This document shows positions 1-8,593 of a DNA stretch of 64,000 bases, in pieces. A model generated the notes under the pieces. That model worked only from the letters and a program-made list of their open reading frames with translations. It did no database searches and had not been told where the DNA came from. Source of the DNA: Candidatus Leucobacter sulfamidivorax (GTDB taxonomy: Bacteria > Actinomycetota > Actinomycetes > Actinomycetales > Microbacteriaceae); the NCBI GenBank assembly GCA_016771945.1, contig QZLF01000001.1, positions 825,447-889,446 of the forward strand, in the 5' to 3' direction. The first letter of the stretch is position 1; every line of letters begins with the position of its first letter. A program made the translations under genes and the position numbers.

Positions 1-330
1 GGGGGCGTACGAGGCGAGCCGCTCGGCGAGCTCGACCGCCGCCGGGTGGGCGTACGACCAGATGGGCATGAAGTCGAGCTGCCGCATCTGCTTCGCCGCG
101 GCCTCGACGATGCGCTCCCGGCCGTGGCCGGCGTTCACCACGAAGAGGCCCGCGAGCCCGTCGATGTAGGCCTTGCCGGAGGCGTCGTAGATGTGGTGGC
201 CCTCCGCGCGGGTGATGACGGGGATGCCGTCGTTCAGCACCTTGCGGTTCGTGAAGTGCGGCCAGAGATGGCGCTTGGCCTTGGCCTGGGTGCCGGCGGT
301 GTCGACGGCGGCGGTCGGATCGTAGGACAT
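1..330 (-). CDS. Class III (omega) aminotransferase, N-terminal part
   Basis: PLP-dependent aminotransferase of the class III fold, probably a diamine:pyruvate or putrescine transaminase. Only the first 110 residues are in the window; the C-terminal part, with the PLP lysine, lies beyond the left edge. Seen: an N-terminus ending in KRHLWPHFTN, the GHHIYDASGKAYIDGLAGLFVVNAGHG stretch (key residues Y-D-x-x-G-K-x-Y-I-D-G and G-x-G-H-G) and IWSYAHPAAVELAERLA, all typical of the SpuC/omega-transaminase group. It starts 2 bases after the stop of the Lrp regulator gene, so the two form an operon. Together with the aldehyde dehydrogenase and permease beyond it, this suggests putrescine or cadaverine catabolism. 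The substrate is inferred from context. Confidence 0.85.
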   Translation of the reverse strand, partial: MSYDPTAAVDTAGTQAKAKRHLWPHFTNRKVLNDGIPVITRAEGHHIYDASGKAYIDGLAGLFVVNAGHGRERIVEAAAKQMRQLDFMPIWSYAHPAAVELAERLASYAP

Positions 331-332
331 GG

Positions 333-800
333 TTATCGTGTTCCCCAGTCGTATTTCTGTTTCTTGAGTTGCAGGTAGAGGAAGGTCTCGGTGGAGGAGA
401 CGCCCTCGATCCCGCGGATCTCGCGGTTCAGCAGATCGATGAGGGCGTCGTCGTCCTCGCAGACGATCTCCGCGAGGATGTCGAAGCTGCCGGCGCTGAG
501 CACCACGTAGTCGACCTCGGGTATCTCGACGAGCCGGTCTGCGACGGCCCGCATGTCGCCCTTGACGCGGATGCCGATCATCGCCTGGCGCTTGAAGCCG
601 AGGCTGAGGGGATCGGTCACCGCGACGATCTGCATGACGCCGGACTCGGTGAGCTTCTGCACCCGCTGGCGCGCCGCGGCCTCGCTGAGGCCCACCGCCT
701 TGCCGATCTCGGCATAGGAGCGGCGACCGTCGCGCTGCAACTGCTCGATGATCGCCTTCGAGATGTCGTCGAGCGCGGGAGTGCTCTTCTTGGTGCTCAC
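333..800 (-). CDS. Lrp/AsnC-family transcriptional regulator
   Basis: DNA-binding regulator with an N-terminal helix-turn-helix (DDISKAIIEQLQRDGRRSYAEIG then GLSEAAARQRVQKL, about residues 11-50) and a C-terminal RAM ligand-binding/oligomerisation domain (about 65-150, with VLSAGSFDILAEIVCEDD). The chosen start is a GTG giving MSTKKS and 155 residues, the usual family length; an in-frame ATG 36 bases upstream would add 12 untypical residues. It is the first gene of an operon with the aminotransferase. Position and family suggest local control of the amine catabolic genes and autoregulation through the direct repeats near 850-882. The inducer is unknown. Confidence 0.9.
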   Translation of the reverse strand: MSTKKSTPALDDISKAIIEQLQRDGRRSYAEIGKAVGLSEAAARQRVQKLTESGVMQIVAVTDPLSLGFKRQAMIGIRVKGDMRAVADRLVEIPEVDYVVLSAGSFDILAEIVCEDDDALIDLLNREIRGIEGVSSTETFLYLQLKKQKYDWGTR

Positions 801-849
801 GCTATCGATCCTGACAGCAGATCGCAGAAAAAGCAAAGGAATTCGGCTT

Positions 850-882
850 ATTCCCGGTGTTATGCAACTGATTCCGGTGTTT
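850..882 (-). promoter_or_regulatory. Direct repeats upstream of lrp: candidate autoregulatory site
   Basis: ATTCCCGGTGTT (850-861) and ATTCCGGTGTTT (871-882) are near-identical and 21 bases apart, two helical turns, in an AT-richer stretch just upstream of the Lrp start at 800. Lrp-type octamers commonly bind helically phased repeats at their own promoter. Assignment is inference. Confidence 0.35.
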
Positions 883-943
883 CAGGATCCGAAACGGGCC
901 GCGGAGCGGGACGGGCCGGGGCGGACTGCCCGAGCGGAAGCCC

Positions 944-1444
944 TCAGTAGAGGAGATTGACGATGAGGCCGCCGAGGAGGCCGGTCACCATGGCGACGAG
1001 GCTCAGGCAGACCGCGACGAGGGAGCCGATCGCCGTCCAGCGCAGGCGCGGCGCGCTCTTCTGCAGCACCCCCGCGAGCGCGAGCGCTCCGGCGATCAGC
1101 AGCACGAAGACGTTGATGCCCGTCTGGATCAGGGAGACGAGCGAGAAGTCCAGGCCGATCTGGATGGCCAGGAAGAACTGGAAGGCCGGGGCGAAGAGCG
1201 TGCCGAGCGCCTGCAGCAGCAGGATCACGAGGGCGATGACGCCGAGGATGTTCACGCGCCCGCCGGCCGCGTGCGGCGCCTGGGGCTGCGGCGCCGGCTG
1301 CCACGCTGGCGGCTGCGGCTGCGGCTGCGGCGCGTAGGTCGGGGGCACCTGGTACTGCGGAGCCGTGTGACCCTGGGGCGGGGCGTAGCCCGGCTGGGCC
1401 TGGGAAGGGGACTGCGGCTGCTGCGGGATTCCGGGGGTGCTCAT
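944..1444 (-). CDS. Membrane protein with Pro/Gln-rich N-terminus
   Basis: Unrecognised protein of 166 residues. The first 65 residues are a flexible cytosolic tail (MSTPGIPQQPQSPSQAQPG, then repeated PQP and PAPQPQ). Three or four hydrophobic helices follow (ILGVIALVILLLQALGTLF; LVSLIQTGINVFVLLIAGALAL; AIGSLVAVCLSLVAMVTGLLGGLIVNLLY). The ATG at 1444 is preferred over an upstream in-frame start because it removes an arginine-rich leader. It lies between the two halves of the amine catabolic cluster but nothing ties it to that pathway. A protein of the same style (Pro/Gln tail plus helices) occurs at 26666-27397. Confidence 0.7.
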   Translation of the reverse strand: MSTPGIPQQPQSPSQAQPGYAPPQGHTAPQYQVPPTYAPQPQPQPPAWQPAPQPQAPHAAGGRVNILGVIALVILLLQALGTLFAPAFQFFLAIQIGLDFSLVSLIQTGINVFVLLIAGALALAGVLQKSAPRLRWTAIGSLVAVCLSLVAMVTGLLGGLIVNLLY

Positions 1445-1624
1445 GCGATCCACCCTATGCCCGCGTGCGCGCTCGCCGCGGGGAGCCCGAGCCGCCGTGC
1501 GCAACGATACGGGCGTACAGTAGCGATAAAAACAAGTGATTCAGCGGCGTTGCGCGAAGATTTCGACGGATTCAATCGAAACAAAGTGTTTTCTCCGAGG
1601 GTGAATCTCCTCTAGCATTGCGCC

Positions 1625-3073
1625 ATGCGCACACTCGAGAACTACATCGACGGCGAATTCGTGCCGTCCCTGTCAAAGCAGAGCTTCGACGTCGTCGATC
1701 CGGTGACGGAGCAGGTGATCGCCCGCTCACCCGTGTCGACGGCGGAGGACGTGGATCGCGCCTACCGTGCGGCGGAGGCGGCCTTCCGGGGCGAAGAGGG
1801 AGCGGGGGGCGGCGAGTGGGGTGAGACGACCCCGCAGGAGCGCTCGCTCGCGCTGTGGCGCATCGCCGAGGAGATGGAGCGGCGCGTCGAGGAGTTCGCC
1901 GACGCCGAGTCGCTCGACTGCGGAAAGCCCAGGCACAGCATCGTCGCCGACGAGATCTCGCAGTCGATCGACCAGCTGCGCTTCTTCGCGGGCGCCGCCC
2001 GCACCCTGGAGGGCAAGGGCGCGGCGGAGTACCTGGCGGGCCACACCTCGTACGTGCGGCGCGAGCCGATCGGCGTGGTCGGGCAGGTCACGCCCTGGAA
2101 CTATCCGCTCAACATGGCCGTGTGGAAGATCGGCGCGGCGCTCGCCGCGGGCAACACGATCGTGCTGAAGCCGAGCGACTCGACGCCGCTGTCGACGCTG
2201 CTGCTCGCCGAGATTACCCGCGGCATCCTGCCACCCGGCGTCTTCAACGTGGTGCTCGGCGATCGCAGCACCGGCGAGGCGCTCACCGCCCATCCGACCC
2301 CCGAGCTGGTCGCCATCACGGGCTCGGTGCGGGCCGGCATGCAGGTCGCGCATTCGGCGGCGGATCGCCTGAAGCGCACCCACCTCGAGCTCGGGGGCAA
2401 GGCGCCCGCGATCGTCTTCCCGGACGCGGACCTCGAGGCCGCGGCCGCCGCGATCGCGACCGCGGCCTACTTCAACGCCGGCCAGGACTGCACCGCCGCC
2501 ACGCGACTGCTCGTGCACGAGAGCGTGCACGACGACCTGGTCGCCGCCCTCGTGCGGCACATCGCGAGCGAGGTGACGACCGGTCCGGTGGAGGGCGCCT
2601 TCTACGGGCCGATGAACAACGCGCGGCAGTTCGAGAACGTGCTCGGAGTGCTGAGCCGTCTGCCGGCCCACGCGACCGTCGTCACCGGCGGCGCGCGGGC
2701 GGGGGAGACCGGCTACTTCATCGAGCCCACGGTGGTCACCGGCATGCGCCAGGACGACGAGGCGGTGCAGGAGGAGATCTTCGGACCGGTGCTCACCGTG
2801 CAGACCTTCGCGGACGAGGCGGAGGCGGTCCGCCTCGCCAACGGCGTGCGCTACGCGCTCGCGGCCTCGGTGTTCACGACGGATCACGGCACCGCGATGC
2901 GGTCGACCAAGCGGCTCGACTTCGGCTGCGTGTGGGTCAACACCCACATCCCCTTCGTCTCGGAGATGCCGCACGGCGGCTTCAAGTACTCGGGCTACGG
3001 CAAGGACCTTTCGATGTACGGCTTCGAGGACTACACGCGCGTCAAGCACGTGATGCACTACCTCGGCGACTGA
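1625..3073 (+). CDS. Aldehyde dehydrogenase (gamma-aminobutyraldehyde type)
   Basis: NAD(P)-dependent aldehyde dehydrogenase, 482 residues, full length. Signatures seen: VTPWNYPLNMAVWK, the catalytic glutamate in HLELGGKAP (about residue 255), the catalytic cysteine in FNAGQDCTAATR (about 289), and the C-terminal EIFGPVLTVQ and PHGGFKYSGYGKD. The NYIDGEFV N-terminus and overall pattern resemble gamma-aminobutyraldehyde dehydrogenases (PatD/PuuC group), which oxidise 4-aminobutanal to GABA. The APC permease follows 42 bases downstream in the same direction, with the aminotransferase/Lrp operon nearby. Substrate is inferred. No strong Shine-Dalgarno precedes the ATG. Confidence 0.85.
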   Translation: MRTLENYIDGEFVPSLSKQSFDVVDPVTEQVIARSPVSTAEDVDRAYRAAEAAFRGEEGAGGGEWGETTPQERSLALWRIAEEMERRVEEFADAESLDCGKPRHSIVADEISQSIDQLRFFAGAARTLEGKGAAEYLAGHTSYVRREPIGVVGQVTPWNYPLNMAVWKIGAALAAGNTIVLKPSDSTPLSTLLLAEITRGILPPGVFNVVLGDRSTGEALTAHPTPELVAITGSVRAGMQVAHSAADRLKRTHLELGGKAPAIVFPDADLEAAAAAIATAAYFNAGQDCTAATRLLVHESVHDDLVAALVRHIASEVTTGPVEGAFYGPMNNARQFENVLGVLSRLPAHATVVTGGARAGETGYFIEPTVVTGMRQDDEAVQEEIFGPVLTVQTFADEAEAVRLANGVRYALAASVFTTDHGTAMRSTKRLDFGCVWVNTHIPFVSEMPHGGFKYSGYGKDLSMYGFEDYTRVKHVMHYLGD

Positions 3074-3115
3074 CGGCACCGACGCCTGAGCGAGGAAGAA
3101 CCCAAAGGAGAGAAC

Positions 3116-4543
3116 ATGGCCACAACCACTGCGCTGAAGGCCGGGAAGGCGAGTCTCAAGCGCAATCTGGGACTCTGGGCGATCGTCGGCCTCGGCCTCG
3201 GCTATATGACGCCGACCGTCGTCTTCGACACCTTCGGCATGGTGGCGCGAGACACGAACGACGTCGTTCCGCTCGCGTACCTCGTCGCGCTCATCGTGAT
3301 GATCTTCACGGCGATCAGCTACGGCAAGATGTCGGGCGCCATTCCGAGCGCCGGCTCGGCCTACACCTACGTGCGCGAGTCGATCCACCCGAACGTCGGC
3401 TTCATGGTCGGCTGGACCTCGCTCATCGACTACATGCTGCTGCCCATGGTGAACTGCCTCATCATCCGCAGCTACCTCGAGGCCGTGTTCCCGCCCGAGA
3501 CCACCGGCATCCCCGGCTGGGTCTGGGTCGTGCTCTACTGCATCCTCACCACGGGGATCATCTACCTCACGATGCGCGGCACCTCGAACGTCAACATGAT
3601 CCTGCTCGTGTTCTCGATCGTCGTCATGACGGTGTTCGTCATCATGGTGTGGGCGCAGCTGGCGGGAGGCGCAGGCGTCGGCACCGTCGCCTCGATGCAG
3701 CCCTTCTTTCACGACGGGGTGACGATGGGCGCGGTGCTCATGGGCGCCACGATCGTCTGCTTCTCCTTCATCGGCTTCGACGCCGTCACCATGTACGTCG
3801 AGGAGGCCAAGACCCCGAAGATCGTGCCGCGGGCGCTCATCCTCACCGTGCTCCTCGGCGGCGCGATCTTCCTCATCGCCGGCTACTTCACCCAGCTCCG
3901 CTTCCCCGACTGGAACGAGTTCGCCCCGGGCGGCGACATGCAGTTCATCGAGGACTCGACGCTGCCGCTCATCGGCGACGCCGTCGGCGGCCCCGTGCTG
4001 ATGGCCGTGCTCACCGCGGCCGGCTTCTGCGCGACGCTGGCCTCAGGCCTCGCCTCGCACGCCTCGGTCTCGCGCATGCTGCTCGTGATGGGCCGCAACA
4101 GCGTGCTGCCGAAGCGCTTCTTCGGATACATCAACCCGAGAACCCACACGCCGACCTTCAACATCGTGCTCACGGGCCTCGTCTGCATGTTCGCCATCGC
4201 CTTCACCCTCGAGATGATCGCCGCGTTCATCAACTTCGGCGCGCTCATCGCGTTCTCCTTCGTGAACATCTCGGTGATCGCCTGGTTCGCGATCCGCAAG
4301 GGCCGCCGCAAGACCCCTCGGGACATCTTCACGTTCATCGTGCTGCCGGGCATCGGTGTGGCGATGACGGGGATCCTGTGGGCGAACCTGCACGCCGACG
4401 CGCTCATCGGCGGCCTCGTCTGGGCCGCGATCGGCTTCGTCTACCTGCTGGTGCTGACCCGGGGCTTCCGCAAGAAGGCCGCCGCCTTCGACGAGGGTCA
4501 GCCGGTCACCGGCTTCAACAAGACGGTCGATCCGCCCGAGTAG
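3116..4543 (+). CDS. APC-family amino acid/polyamine permease
   Basis: Integral membrane transporter, 475 residues with about 12 hydrophobic helices, of the amino acid-polyamine-organocation superfamily. The start follows AAAGGAGAGAAC, a good Shine-Dalgarno. Seen: the first-helix IVGLGLGYMTPTVVFDTFGM, the SGAIPSAGSAYTYVRESI motif conserved in PuuP/PlaP-type putrescine importers, and SFIGFDAVTMYVEEAKTPK in helix 6. It lies directly downstream of the aldehyde dehydrogenase, presumably co-transcribed, and probably imports the amine that the cluster degrades. Putrescine is the best guess; specificity cannot be read with certainty. Confidence 0.85.
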   Translation: MATTTALKAGKASLKRNLGLWAIVGLGLGYMTPTVVFDTFGMVARDTNDVVPLAYLVALIVMIFTAISYGKMSGAIPSAGSAYTYVRESIHPNVGFMVGWTSLIDYMLLPMVNCLIIRSYLEAVFPPETTGIPGWVWVVLYCILTTGIIYLTMRGTSNVNMILLVFSIVVMTVFVIMVWAQLAGGAGVGTVASMQPFFHDGVTMGAVLMGATIVCFSFIGFDAVTMYVEEAKTPKIVPRALILTVLLGGAIFLIAGYFTQLRFPDWNEFAPGGDMQFIEDSTLPLIGDAVGGPVLMAVLTAAGFCATLASGLASHASVSRMLLVMGRNSVLPKRFFGYINPRTHTPTFNIVLTGLVCMFAIAFTLEMIAAFINFGALIAFSFVNISVIAWFAIRKGRRKTPRDIFTFIVLPGIGVAMTGILWANLHADALIGGLVWAAIGFVYLLVLTRGFRKKAAAFDEGQPVTGFNKTVDPPE

Positions 4544-4572
4544 GTCGTGCGATCCTGATGCGGCCGCCGGGA

Positions 4573-4587
4573 TAGACTGAGTGATCA
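4573..4587 (+). promoter_or_regulatory. -10 box for leaderless prfB
   Basis: TAGACT at 4573-4578 ends 8 bases before the ATG at 4587, so transcription should begin at or next to the start codon. The same arrangement recurs at several genes here (see findings). It supports ATG 4587 rather than GTG 4581 as the start. Confidence 0.5.
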
Positions 4588-5690
4588 TGCTCGAACTCGA
4601 TCTGGGCGGCCGCATCAAGGCCGTGCGCGCAACGTACTCCGACATCGCCACGGTGCTCGACCTGCCCCGTCTGGAGCGGGAGATCGTCGAGCTCGAGGAG
4701 CAGGCCGCGGCCCCCGGCCTCTGGGACGATCCCGAGGCGGCGCAGAAGGTGACGAGCGGGCTCAGCCAGCGGAAGTCCCGCGTCGCGAAGCTGCGCGGGG
4801 TCGAGAACCGGCTCGACGACCTCGAGGTGCTCATCGAGCTCGCGCTCGAGGCCGATGACGAGGCCTCCGCCGAGGAGGCGCGCGCCGAGCTCGCCGCCAT
4901 CGAGACGCTCGTGGGGGACCTCGAGGTGCAGACGATGCTCTCGGGCGAATACGACGAGCGCGCCGCCGTGGTCACGATCCGCTCGGGCGCCGGCGGCGAC
5001 GACGCGACCGACTTCGCCGAGATGCTGCTGCGCATGTACCTGCGCTGGGCCGAGCAGCACGGCTACCCCACGAAGGTGCTCGACACGAGCTACGCCGAGG
5101 GCGCCGGCATCAAGTCGGCGACCTTCGAGATCGACGCGCCCTACGCCTTCGGAACCGTCTCGGTCGAGGCCGGCACGCACCGCCTCGCCCGCATCAGCCC
5201 CTTCGGCTCGGCCGACAAGCGCCAGACCAGCTTCGCCGGCGTCGAGGTGATCCCGCTGCTCGAGGAGGCGACCGAGGTCGAGATCCCCGAGACCGACATC
5301 CGCGTCGACGTGTTCCGCTCCTCCGGCCCCGGCGGGCAGTCGGTGAACACGACCGACTCGGCCGTGCGCATCACCCACATTCCGACCGGCATCGTGATCT
5401 CGATGCAGAACGAGAAGAGCCAGATCCAGAACCGTGCGGCCGCGATGCGGCTGCTGCAGACCCGACTCCTGCTGTTGCAGCAGGAGGAGGAGGCCGCCAA
5501 GAAGAAGGAGCTCGCCGGATCGATCACCGCGAGCTGGGGCGATCAGATCCGCTCCTACTTCCTCTACGGCCAGCAGCTCGTGAAGGATCTGCGCACCGGC
5601 CACGAGTCCTCGCGCCCCGACGCGGTGTTCGACGGCGACCTCGACGGGTTCATCGCGGCGGGCATCCGCTGGCGCTCCCTCAACAAGTAG
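4587..5690 (+). CDS. prfB: Peptide chain release factor 2
   Basis: RF2, 367 residues, recognises UGA and UAA in the ribosomal A site and triggers peptidyl-tRNA hydrolysis. Seen: the stop-codon tripeptide SPF (ISPFGSADKRQTSF, about residue 203) and the universal GGQ in SSGPGGQSVNTTDSAVR (about 248). The frame runs uninterrupted, so there is no UGA programmed frameshift of the Escherichia coli kind. The start at MLELDL matches RF2 of related actinobacteria as I remember them; GTG 4581 would add two residues. It precedes ftsE, ftsX and smpB, a conserved actinobacterial order, but the 5704-5819 hairpin and a separate ftsE promoter lie between. Confidence 0.97.
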   Translation: MLELDLGGRIKAVRATYSDIATVLDLPRLEREIVELEEQAAAPGLWDDPEAAQKVTSGLSQRKSRVAKLRGVENRLDDLEVLIELALEADDEASAEEARAELAAIETLVGDLEVQTMLSGEYDERAAVVTIRSGAGGDDATDFAEMLLRMYLRWAEQHGYPTKVLDTSYAEGAGIKSATFEIDAPYAFGTVSVEAGTHRLARISPFGSADKRQTSFAGVEVIPLLEEATEVEIPETDIRVDVFRSSGPGGQSVNTTDSAVRITHIPTGIVISMQNEKSQIQNRAAAMRLLQTRLLLLQQEEEAAKKKELAGSITASWGDQIRSYFLYGQQLVKDLRTGHESSRPDAVFDGDLDGFIAAGIRWRSLNK

Positions 5691-5703
5691 GTGCGTGCGG
5701 GGT

Positions 5704-5819
5704 GGGTCGCCGGCGTGGCGATCCCGATTCCAGCGTTTGATTGCGGTTCGGCGATATGCGATCCTGCATATCTCCGAACCGCAAATACGCCAGAATCGGG
5801 ATCGCCACGCCGGCGACCC
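5704..5819. repeat. Long near-perfect inverted repeat (about 55-base arms)
   Basis: Left arm 5704-5759 and right arm 5766-5819 are complementary along their length except for a few differences and a 2-base indel, with a 6-base loop. The arms begin GGGTCGCCGGCGTGGCGATC and end in GCGATATGC / GCATATCTC. It lies between prfB and ftsE. It may act as a transcription terminator or be a palindromic mobile remnant (MITE/REP-like). No transposase or flanking duplication is visible. Confidence 0.8.
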
Positions 5820-5925
5820 GGCCCGAGCGCCCAATAGTCTCGTTCGCGGTGCTGCGGCGCTGCGACGCTTCCTGAGAACCGGGCGATCCCGGGCGCGCCG
5901 TCGCCGCCCCGCGGTCCGGGGCGCG

Positions 5926-5941
5926 TAGAGTCGCACCCGTC

Positions 5942-5942
<1 letters not shown>
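5926..5942 (+). promoter_or_regulatory. -10 box close to the ftsE start
   Basis: TAGAGT at 5926-5931 fits the actinobacterial TANNNT -10 and lies 10 bases before the ftsE ATG, so ftsEX probably has its own near-leaderless promoter downstream of the hairpin. Confidence 0.4.
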
Positions 5943-7062
<1,120 letters not shown>

Positions 7063-7066
<4 letters not shown>

Positions 7067-7977
7067 GGGCGGGCTTGGTGCTCGGTGAGGTCTGGACCGG
7101 CCTGCGCCGCAATCTCTCCGTGGTGATCTCGGTGATCCTGGTGACGTTCGTGTCGCTCACCTTCGTGGGCGCCGCGATCCTCATGCAGCTGCAGGTGCAG
7201 CAGATGAAGACCTTCTGGTACGACCGCGCGCAGGTGGCGATCTACCTCTGCACGCAGTACGACGAGAGCGCGACCTGTTCGGGCGAGGACGCGAACGAGG
7301 AGCAGATCGACGCCGTCGAGCAGGCGCTCGGCAGCGCCACGCTGGCCCCCTACATCGACGACTTCTTCTTCGTCGACCACGATCAGGCCTACGCCGAGTT
7401 CACGGAGCAGTTCGCGGGCAACCCGATCGTCGAGATCACGCGACCCGAGCAGCTGAACCAGACCTTCTGGGTCAAGCTGAAGGATCCCTCGCGCTCGGCG
7501 ATCATCCAGGAGACCTTCTCCGGCATCCCGGGGGTGCAGAGCGTCTCGGATCAGCGCAGCCTCCTCGACCGCATCTTCCTCTTCCTCGGCGTCGCGAGCT
7601 ACACCGCGGTCGCGATCGCGGGCCTCATGCTCGTCGCCGCCATGCTGCTCATCTCGACCACGATCCGGCTCTCGGCGTTCTCGCGCAGAAGGGAGATCGG
7701 GATCATGCGCCTGGTGGGGGCCTCGAACCGCTTCATCCAGACGCCGTTCATCCTCGAGGGCATCATCGCGGCGCTCATCGGCGCCGTGCTCGCCGGCGCG
7801 GCCTCGGTGGCGATCGTGAGATTCTTCGTGCAGGGCTTCCTCGTGAAGGAGATCCCCTTCACGAGCTACATCACGGTCGAGCAATCGCTGATCGTGCCGC
7901 CGATACTGCTGCTCGTGGGCGTCGTGCTCTCGGCCATCGCGGCGAAGATCGCGATCGCCCGGTACCTGCGCGTCTGA
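7063..7977 (+). CDS. ftsX: Cell-division permease-like protein FtsX
   Basis: Membrane partner of FtsE, 304 residues. Layout: a cytosolic N-terminus, helix 1 (SVVISVILVTFVSLTFVGAAIL), a large extracellular domain of about 130 residues containing two cysteines (YLCTQYDESATCSGED), then three helices in the FtsX permease domain (TAVAIAGLMLVAAMLLISTT; FILEGIIAALIGAVLAGAAS; IVPPILLLVGVVLSAIAAK). RREIGIMRLVGASNRFIQTPF is the characteristic FtsX/MacB motif. It overlaps ftsE by 4 bases. The extracellular domain is the part expected to contact a peptidoglycan hydrolase. Confidence 0.96.
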
Positions 7978-7994
7978 CCGACCCCCTCCTCCGA

Positions 7995-8050
7995 ACAGTT
8001 GTCACTTTGGTGCTCCAAACCGCGGAATAGGGCACCAAAGTGACAACTGT
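7995..8050. repeat. Hairpin repeat, family A copy 1
   Basis: Perfect 19-base arms, ACAGTTGTCACTTTGGTGC (7995-8013) and its complement (8032-8050), around an 18-base loop containing AAACCGCGGAATAG. A short C-rich/G-rich flank extends the stem. A second copy with the same arms and loop core lies at 40090-40145. It sits between ftsX and smpB, both on the plus strand, so it may end the ftsEX transcript. Confidence 0.85.
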
Positions 8051-8111
8051 CTGAGGGGTGGGTAGGCTGGTCGTTCGTCCGATCCGCCATCGAAATCCCG
8101 GAAGGAGTGCC

Positions 8112-8588
8112 ATGCCCAGAGAGACCGGCGAGAAGCTGATCGCCTCGAACAAGAAGGCGAGGCACGACTACCACATCCTCGACACCTACGAGGCGGGGAT
8201 GGTGCTCACGGGCAGCGAGGTGAAGTCGCTGCGCATGGGGCGCGCCTCGCTCGTCGACGGCTACGTCTTCATCGAGCACGGCGAGGCCTGGCTCGACGCC
8301 GCGTACATTCCCGAGTACCTGAACGGCTCGTGGACGAACCACGCGCCGCGCCGCAAGCGCAAGCTGCTGCTGCACCGGCAGCAGATCGACAAGCTCTTCC
8401 AGAAGACCCGCGAGGGCGGCATGACCATCGTGCCGCTGCGGCTCTACTTCAAGGACGGGCGGGCCAAGGTCGAGATCGCGCTCGCCAAGGGCAAGAAGGA
8501 GTACGACAAGCGGCAGACCCTGCGCGAGAAGCAGGACAAGCGCGAGGCGGATCGCGCGATCGCCTCGCGCAAGCGGCTGGGCGAGTAG
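8112..8588 (+). CDS. smpB: SsrA-binding protein SmpB
   Basis: Partner of tmRNA in trans-translation, rescuing stalled ribosomes. 158 residues. Seen: the N-terminal oligonucleotide-binding barrel starting [34 protein letters not shown] (key G-S-E-V-K-S-L-R), [16 protein letters not shown]-like core ([16 protein letters not shown]), [23 protein letters not shown], and the basic C-terminal tail that inserts into the mRNA channel. ATG 8112 follows GGAAGGAGTG; a start at 8058 would add a non-homologous leader. No tmRNA gene was recognised after it: the next gene is convergent, with its stop only 5 bases away. Confidence 0.97.
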   Translation: MPRETGEKLIASNKKARHDYHILDTYEAGMVLTGSEVKSLRMGRASLVDGYVFIEHGEAWLDAAYIPEYLNGSWTNHAPRRKRKLLLHRQQIDKLFQKTREGGMTIVPLRLYFKDGRAKVEIALAKGKKEYDKRQTLREKQDKREADRAIASRKRLGE

Positions 8589-8593
8589 CGGGT

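Noticed and set aside
1855-4575. Long plus-strand frame covering the aldehyde dehydrogenase and permease
   Set aside because: Out-of-frame reading of two clear genes; composition is Arg/His/Gly-rich without motifs.
4587-4700. Programmed frameshift in prfB
   Set aside because: No in-frame UGA or shift site occurs near the N-terminus; the frame is continuous.
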